From NCBI RefSeq assembly GCF_000512585.2, contig NC_089247.1, positions 620,001 to 684,000 of the forward strand: a stretch of DNA of 64,000 nt, written 5' to 3'. Position numbers and translations under genes: made by a program. Shown here piece after piece: positions 58,750-64,000 of the stretch; positions within the stretch are counted from its first letter, which is position 1; the number at the start of each line of letters is the position of its first letter. This DNA comes from Kwoniella bestiolae CBS 10118 (Eukaryota; Basidiomycota; Tremellomycetes; Tremellales; Cryptococcaceae). The notes under the pieces are model-generated. The model was given only the letters and a program-made list of their open reading frames with translations. It made no database searches and was not told the origin of the DNA.

Positions 58750-59641
58750 TGATGTCGAGGCTTGTGGTAGGATTGGTCTGATGAATGACTTGTATGGATA
58801 ATCGGTAAATGGTTATTATCAGTTTAGCCCAGTCAGAATGTATGAGTAATCAAGTTTGTTGCGTGCAGCGACTCGGCGTTACCTCGAAATGAGCTTTGCC
58901 TGCACTCTTCAGCATGCAAGTAACACCATCTGTGGGCATTAGCAAAGTGGACGGTGAGTCTAGAGTACTTCAGGATATCACATATTGGCGAGATTACCAG
59001 ACGAATTGTTCGCTCGGTCTTCCGAGATGTGCTAGCACGGAGGGGTATATACACCCAAGCCTCGCAGAAGAGATGCGTCATGCATCTATGAGAGGTCAGA
59101 GACGTAGCATGCTTCTGGCGCAATTCTGCAATTGCCGAATAATCAAAAGTTTAACCATCCGTGCCTGAATACCGAAACACCACCACGCATCACCGGCATC
59201 TCACTTGCTCACCCCATTCAAAAAAGTTTATTCGTGAATTTAAGCGATGGCGAAATCGAAATGGAAATCAATCACGCAATCGATTCTTCTATTCTTGATA
59301 TAACTGAGTATGATTAGATTGATAATACAGTAACAGGACTATTCCAGATAACATGGGTTTTGATAACGTCAATTTATCAAGCAACGTGGGGGGAATTCCA
59401 GATTTCAATCAATGACGAATATCTTATACATGCAGAAAAAATGTTGGATTTGATGGATTATAAAGATATCTCGTTGTGGTCTCGTCTCTTCTTCATCTTT
59501 TTGATCGCTTCTAGCACGCAATTACTTGGCACTCACTTTCACTACAGCCAAAGAAACAGAAAAGAAAATACAAAAGGTATCAATACTCGTACTCGCCACC
59601 TCTTCTTTCCGACACTACAGCTAAAACAATAACTCAACAAA
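58750..59641. other. Intergenic region before MET3
   Basis: This 892-bp gap is AT-rich after 59130. It should hold the 3' UTR of the transcription factor and the MET3 promoter. No CACGTG (Cbf1-type) site was seen here. Small frames overlap on both strands with no recognisable domain. Confidence 0.4.
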
Positions 59642-61935
59642 ATGGCAAACTCTCCTCACGGTGGTATTTTGAAGGACCTCGTCGCTAGGGACGCTCCTCG
59701 ACACTCCGAGTTGCAGGAGGAAGCGAGGAATTTGGGTGATATCTTCTTGACTGAGGTGAGTCGACCTGTCATACATGAATGGTTGAAGTAAAGAAGAGGA
59801 GCGATCACAGTAAACACCTGACGGCGAGGCTGGACCCAAACACAAACACAATATGATAATGGTGTCGATGCTGATGGGTACCGTTCATATGCTGTAGAGA
59901 CAATTATGTGATCTCGAATTAATCTTGAACGGTGGTTTCTCCCCACTCGAGGGCTTCATGACTGAAAAGGACTATATCTCGTGAGTCCGCTATACCTACC
60001 CATCATCATTCTTCTTCTCAGAGCTGTTATTGATATATTCTGTCATGCGACTAGCGTCCGAGATACCCTCCGACTCGAACCTGTCCACGGTCAACGACAA
60101 GGTACCCTCTTCCCCATGCCCATCACTCTCGATGTCTCCAAGGAGGATATCGCCAAGTTGGGTCTCAAGGAAGGTGCCAGAGTCGCGTTGAGGGATCCTA
60201 GAGATGATGCTGCTTTGGCTATCTTGACTGGTGAGTGATTGTTTTATCTACTATATAAATACAATACTGCAATTCAGACATCGGTGTTATATTGTATTAT
60301 CCAGGCAGCAAGGTTGTAATGACCTGAATCTGGAAAGGACCTTGATGCTGATATACGTACTTGCTCACAGTCTCCGACATCTACACTCCCGACAAGCACC
60401 TCGAAGCCGAGAACGTGATGGGTGCGGACGACCTCGCTCATCCCGCCGTAGCATACTTGCACAACTCCGTCAAGGAATTCTACGTCGGTGGACGGGTAGA
60501 AGCCATAGCTGCCCCAACGCACTACGATTACGTCCCTCTCCGATTCACCCCCTCAGAGCTCAGAGCGCACTTCCACAAACTCGCCTGGAGAAAGGTCGTC
60601 GCTTTCCAAACTAGAAACCCCATGCACAGAGCCCACAGAGAATTGACCGTCCGAGCTGCCAGACAACGACGAGCCAACGTCCTCATCCACCCTGTTGTTG
60701 GTCTCACCAAACCTGGAGATGTCGACCATTACACTCGAGTACGAGCCTACCAGGCGCTCATGCCCTCTTATCCTGAGGGTATGGCGCACTTGGCTTTGTT
60801 GCCTTTGGCCATGAGGATGGCTGGACCTAGAGAGGCCGTTTGGCACGCTATTATCAGGAAGAACTTTGGTGCTACCCACTTTGTGAGTGACCTCTCATCA
60901 TCTTTCATCTCTTGATGGCACATTCTAGCAACTGTACGCTTTTGCGCTGCATCATGGGAATGTATCCATGATGGTTAGAGAAGACCGTGGCTGATTGTTC
61001 ATCTCCATTATGTAGATCGTCGGAAGAGACCACGCCGGACCCGGTAAGAACTCCCAGGGTAAAGACTTCTACGGTCCATACGATGCTCAAGAACTCGTCA
61101 CTCAATTCAAGGATGAACTCTCCATCGAAATGGTTCCTTTCCAAGCTATGACCTACCTCCCCGGTACCGACGAATATCAACCAGTCGACGAAGTACCCAA
61201 GGGAACTGTCACAGCCGATATCTCAGGTACCGAACTTCGAAAGAGACTTAGGACTGGTGCCTCTATCCCCGATTGGTTCTCTTACACTGGCGTCGTGAAG
61301 GTCTTGAGAGACTCTTACCCTCCCCGACCAAAACAGGGATTCACCATCCTCATCAGTGGATTGCACAACTCCGGTAAAGATACTATCGCCAGAGCATTGC
61401 AGGTCACCCTTCAACAACAGGGCTCCAGATCTGTCTCCTTATTACTCGGAGAAGAATTACGAGGAGATTTAGATCCCAAGATCAACAGGGCTATCACCCC
61501 CGAACAGAAACACATCAACCTGCAGAGAATCGCTTTCGTCGCTTCGGAGTTGACCAAAGCCGGTGCTGCTGTTATCGCCGCTCCTGTCGCTCCCTACGAG
61601 AAGTCGAGACAAGCTATCAGGAAGATCGTGAACGGTAACTTCTTCTTGGTCCATGTAGCTACCCCCTTGGAATGGTGTGAGAAAGTAGATAGACGAGGAT
61701 TATACAAGCGGGCTAGATCGGGTGAACTTAAGAACTTGACTGGTGTGGATGATGTTTACGAGGCTCCTACCGATGCGGACTTGGTTTGTGATTTGAGGAA
61801 TGACACGGTTCCTGAGATTGTACATTGTGAGTTATACCCTCTTCTACTTTACATTAGCATGGGGTATGGATTGCTAATCCGGTGCTTTGTGATACAGCCA
61901 TCATCATGTTGCTCGAGGGTGAGAACCTCATTTAG
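59642..61935 (+). CDS. MET3: ATP sulfurylase (sulfate adenylyltransferase) with APS-kinase-like C-terminal domain
   Basis: First enzyme of sulfate assimilation: ATP + sulfate to APS + pyrophosphate. Six exons: 59642-59755, 59898-59980, 60055-60230, 60371-60882, 61016-61826 and 61898-61935. The protein starts MANSPHGGILKDLVARDAPR, the family start. Catalytic motifs: FQTRNPMHRAHRELTVRAA with the RNP and HxxH pairs, HPVVGLTKPGDVDHYTRVRA, and IVGRDHAGPGKNS. The C-terminal domain resembles APS kinase (FTILISGLHNSGKDTIARAL, SLLLGEELRGDL, IAFVASELTKAGAAVIAAP and ATPLEWCEKVDRRGLYKRAR). Its Walker A, GLHNSGKD, has Asp after Lys, as in filamentous-fungal enzymes where the domain is an allosteric PAPS sensor, not an active kinase. 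It ends IIMLLEGENLI. Confidence 0.97.
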
Positions 61936-63199
61936 ACGGGACGGAAATATCTTAGGATCAGGGTGGGTTTATAGGTCGGAGTGGTAGGAGGGACCGGAAC
62001 GGTGGTTTGCACCTTTGTTACTGTATTTTGCTTTTAGATAGGATCTCTCATACCATACATGCATCATGCACATCATGCTGAAAATGACTGTTAAATGACT
62101 CTGTCGGCCTGAACGTTGTCATAGCTCCTGCAGCATAATACATGATTGTCCCTTTCGCTACTATCCCTTTGCAGGTGGACGGCATTGGCAAGCTACCAAT
62201 CAATCAATCCAGGCCCTCAACGCCGCAGGAGATCAAATTGCACCATCGGTATCGCCATGCACGAGGCCATGCATTAACGTAAAGCCGAACCGACCATTCC
62301 AGCAGTATCATCATTCCTCCCGGATGTACCGACACCATCCAAACCTCCTAGCTATTATCTTACTCCTTGATCCCAATATTGCTATTGCGGAACTATCCAC
62401 TTGACCTGGGTGTATGTCGATTAAAACGGTAATTCCGCCTCTAGGATTGGTCTGCCACCTTGCTCGGAAAGAATCGGACTGTGGGATGTCTCAAAGGGGA
62501 TCAAAAGGATGAAATGGATTTTCGAATTATCGTCGGTCCATCGGTTTACCTCACATCGCATTAAGGGTAAATATCTCTGTTGAATGGTGATATTGCTGGT
62601 CAACCGAGCAACGCCGATTCTTCCGATAGGCAGTTAAGTGCGATTCGAAAATAACGTGGATCCGTTCGAAATCTGGAGACCCGCCCAAGGGGGAATATAC
62701 CGGATTAGACCGGTTTAGCGATCGATTTATGACGCTGCTGATAGGTGATTTCGAATATTGTGGGATGTGGGATGTCGTTTCCTCATGACGGACGGAACAA
62801 CATTGAGATGAACACAGAAGATGATAGGTATATAAGAGAGAGTGTTGAGAGGGTGGTTCGCTCTTCTTCCCATGCATTCATATCATATCTCATCATCCAC
62901 TTTTCACTGGATATAATCTAATAGAGGTGAGTGAGCAGTGTCTTTGTTTCCGGTTAGGGTGTATCCGGTATAGTTTCACTTTTGAGCAGTGTATACACAC
63001 ACAATCTCGTGACGTCCACTGGCTAAGTCAGTCGTGCGACATGATTTATATACTAGCCAGCCTTTCACTTCCTGTCTACCTGCCTACTCATTCCCACTCC
63101 ATATATCTCATCTCATCAGCTAACCTACGAATATCTCAGTTCAACCACATTGCAACTACCATTTCCACATCTATATCCCTTACTCAATAACCCCTCACA
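61936..63199. promoter_or_regulatory. PCK1 promoter and leader
   Basis: 1.26-kb region upstream of PCK1. A TATA-like GTATATAAG is at 62828-62836. A likely 5' UTR intron starts with GTGAGT near 62929 and ends at a CAG near 63140, preceded by a GCTAAC branch site; the ATG follows 60 bp later. Conspicuous CA/CT content marks the leader. Confidence 0.55.
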
Positions 63200-64000
63200 A
63201 TGGTTCACGGAAGACACGGACACGACGAGCTCGAAGGAAATCAGTTCCTTGGTAAAGAGTTGAAGTACTTTTCACAAGCTGGTTTCGACTTGGACAGGAT
63301 CCACATCAAGGTGAGTGAATCTCGTCATTCAACCAGTCACTCATCTCGTCCTGGTGATGCCCAAGGCCAATGCGACGTTTCATTCTTCCAGAGAAACGCC
63401 CCTATCGCTTCCCTCTACGAAGATGCCATTCTCAACGAAGGTGCCGTCATCTCCTCGAGCGGTGCTTTGATCAACTTCTCTGGTAAGAAGACTGGTAGAT
63501 CTCCCAAGGACAAACGTATCGTTTACGAGGAGACTAGTAAGGATGATGTATGGTGGGGTCCTGTGAACATTAAGATGGAGTGAGTCTACCTCCAGCAACT
63601 CTTACAACCCTCAAGCACAGAAGACTGATTAAGAGCGACTTGACTTTAGCGAACACACTTTCGAGATCAACCGAGAAAGAGCCATTGATTACCTCAACAC
63701 CAGAGAGAACGTCTACGTCTTCGATGGATTTGCCGGTTGGGACCCCAAATACCGAATCAAAGTTCGAGTCATCGCTTCCAGAGCATACCACGCCCTGTTC
63801 ATGCACAACATGTTGATCCGACCTACCGCCCAGGAATTAGAAAACTTTGGTGAACCAGATTTCATAATTTACAATGCCGGTCAATTCCCCGCCAACAGAT
63901 TCACAACCGGTATGACCTCCACCACCTCCGTGGAAGTCAACTTCAAGCGAATGGAGATGGTCATCTTGGGTACTGAGTACGCTGGTGAGATGAAGAAAGG
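63200..64000 (+). CDS. PCK1: Phosphoenolpyruvate carboxykinase (ATP), N-terminal part
   Basis: Gluconeogenic PEPCK, ATP type: oxaloacetate + ATP to phosphoenolpyruvate + CO2 + ADP. Exons 63200-63310, 63392-63579 and 63650 to the window edge; the gene runs off the window. Family evidence: FSGKKTGRSPKDKRIVYEET, VWWGPVNIKM, FEINRERAIDYLNTRENVYV, DGFAGWDPKYRIKVRVI, SRAYHALFMHNMLIRPTAQE and FIIYNAGQFPANRFTTGMTS followed by STTSVEVNFKRMEMVILGTE. These match fungal PCK1. The Walker-type kinase-1a and metal-binding motifs lie beyond the edge. The ATG at 63200 (CACAATGG) starts MVHGRHGHDELEGNQFLGKE. Confidence 0.96.

Noticed and set aside
1..64000. tRNA, rRNA, CRISPR or transposon sequences
   Set aside because: I looked for T-loop-like GGTTCRAATCC, tandem spaced repeats, terminal repeats and transposase/RT motifs. 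The one GGTTCAAATCC match near 25292 is inside a coding exon of paralog B.

Overview
The window is a stretch of nuclear chromosome from a basidiomycete fungus, most likely a tremellomycete of the Cryptococcus/Kwoniella kind. The genes are monocistronic, compact and full of short introns, mostly about 45-140 nt. The introns start mainly with GTGAGT or GTAAGT, carry a strong GCTGAC/GCTGAT/GCTAAC branch-site signal close to the acceptor, and end in CAG/TAG. Gene content is fungal: NIMA kinase, RRP3, Nup84/Nup107, APN2, MET3 with its APS-kinase-like tail, ATP-type PCK1 and a type IIC-like P-type ATPase. I found no tRNA, rRNA, CRISPR array or recognisable transposon. The species call is an inference from gene style and protein similarity. 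Every exon boundary was read by eye.

Layout. 1-20 kb is a housekeeping block: the 3' end of an MFS sugar transporter (+), a NIMA-type kinase (-), the DEAD-box rRNA helicase RRP3 (+), nucleoporin Nup84/Nup107 (-), an Ariadne-type RBR ubiquitin ligase (+), a DUF1308/C7orf25-like protein (+), an orphan coiled-coil protein (-) and the FHA splicing factor SNIP1/Pml1 (+). 21-50 kb is different. Four paralogs of a single-pass membrane protein family (genes at 21120, 24778, 38845 and, on the minus strand, 50124) are scattered among an amidase-signature enzyme, APN2, a secreted M28 aminopeptidase, a Syn8-type SNARE and a Na,K-ATPase-like P-type pump. 51-64 kb returns to regulation and metabolism: CaM kinase, the SAP-domain mRNP protein Tho1/SARNP, a large bZIP + AT-hook + GATA-finger protein, MET3, and the 5' part of PCK1, which is cut by the window edge.

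The most interesting signal is the four-paralog family. Each protein has two beta-rich modules of similar design, with DD-[AT]SP and F-N-G...G.K..NHG motifs and many N-glycosylation sequons. These are followed by a low-complexity stalk, a Gly-rich transmembrane helix (GAIAGG-like), and a long disordered cytoplasmic tail ending near a PPxY motif. All four genes start with a 12-nt exon coding only four residues (M-[NE]-[IL]-[LT]) followed by a phase-0 intron, and none has an obvious signal peptide. PPxY is the classic ligand of Nedd4/Rsp5 WW domains, so the family could be surface proteins under ubiquitin-driven trafficking; that function is an inference.

Other points worth a second look: the bZIP/AT-hook/GATA architecture, a Syn8 SNARE whose ionic zero-layer Gln appears to be His, an ATPase whose TM5/TM6 cation-site residues differ from Na,K-ATPase, and two PCNA-binding (PIP) motifs in APN2.
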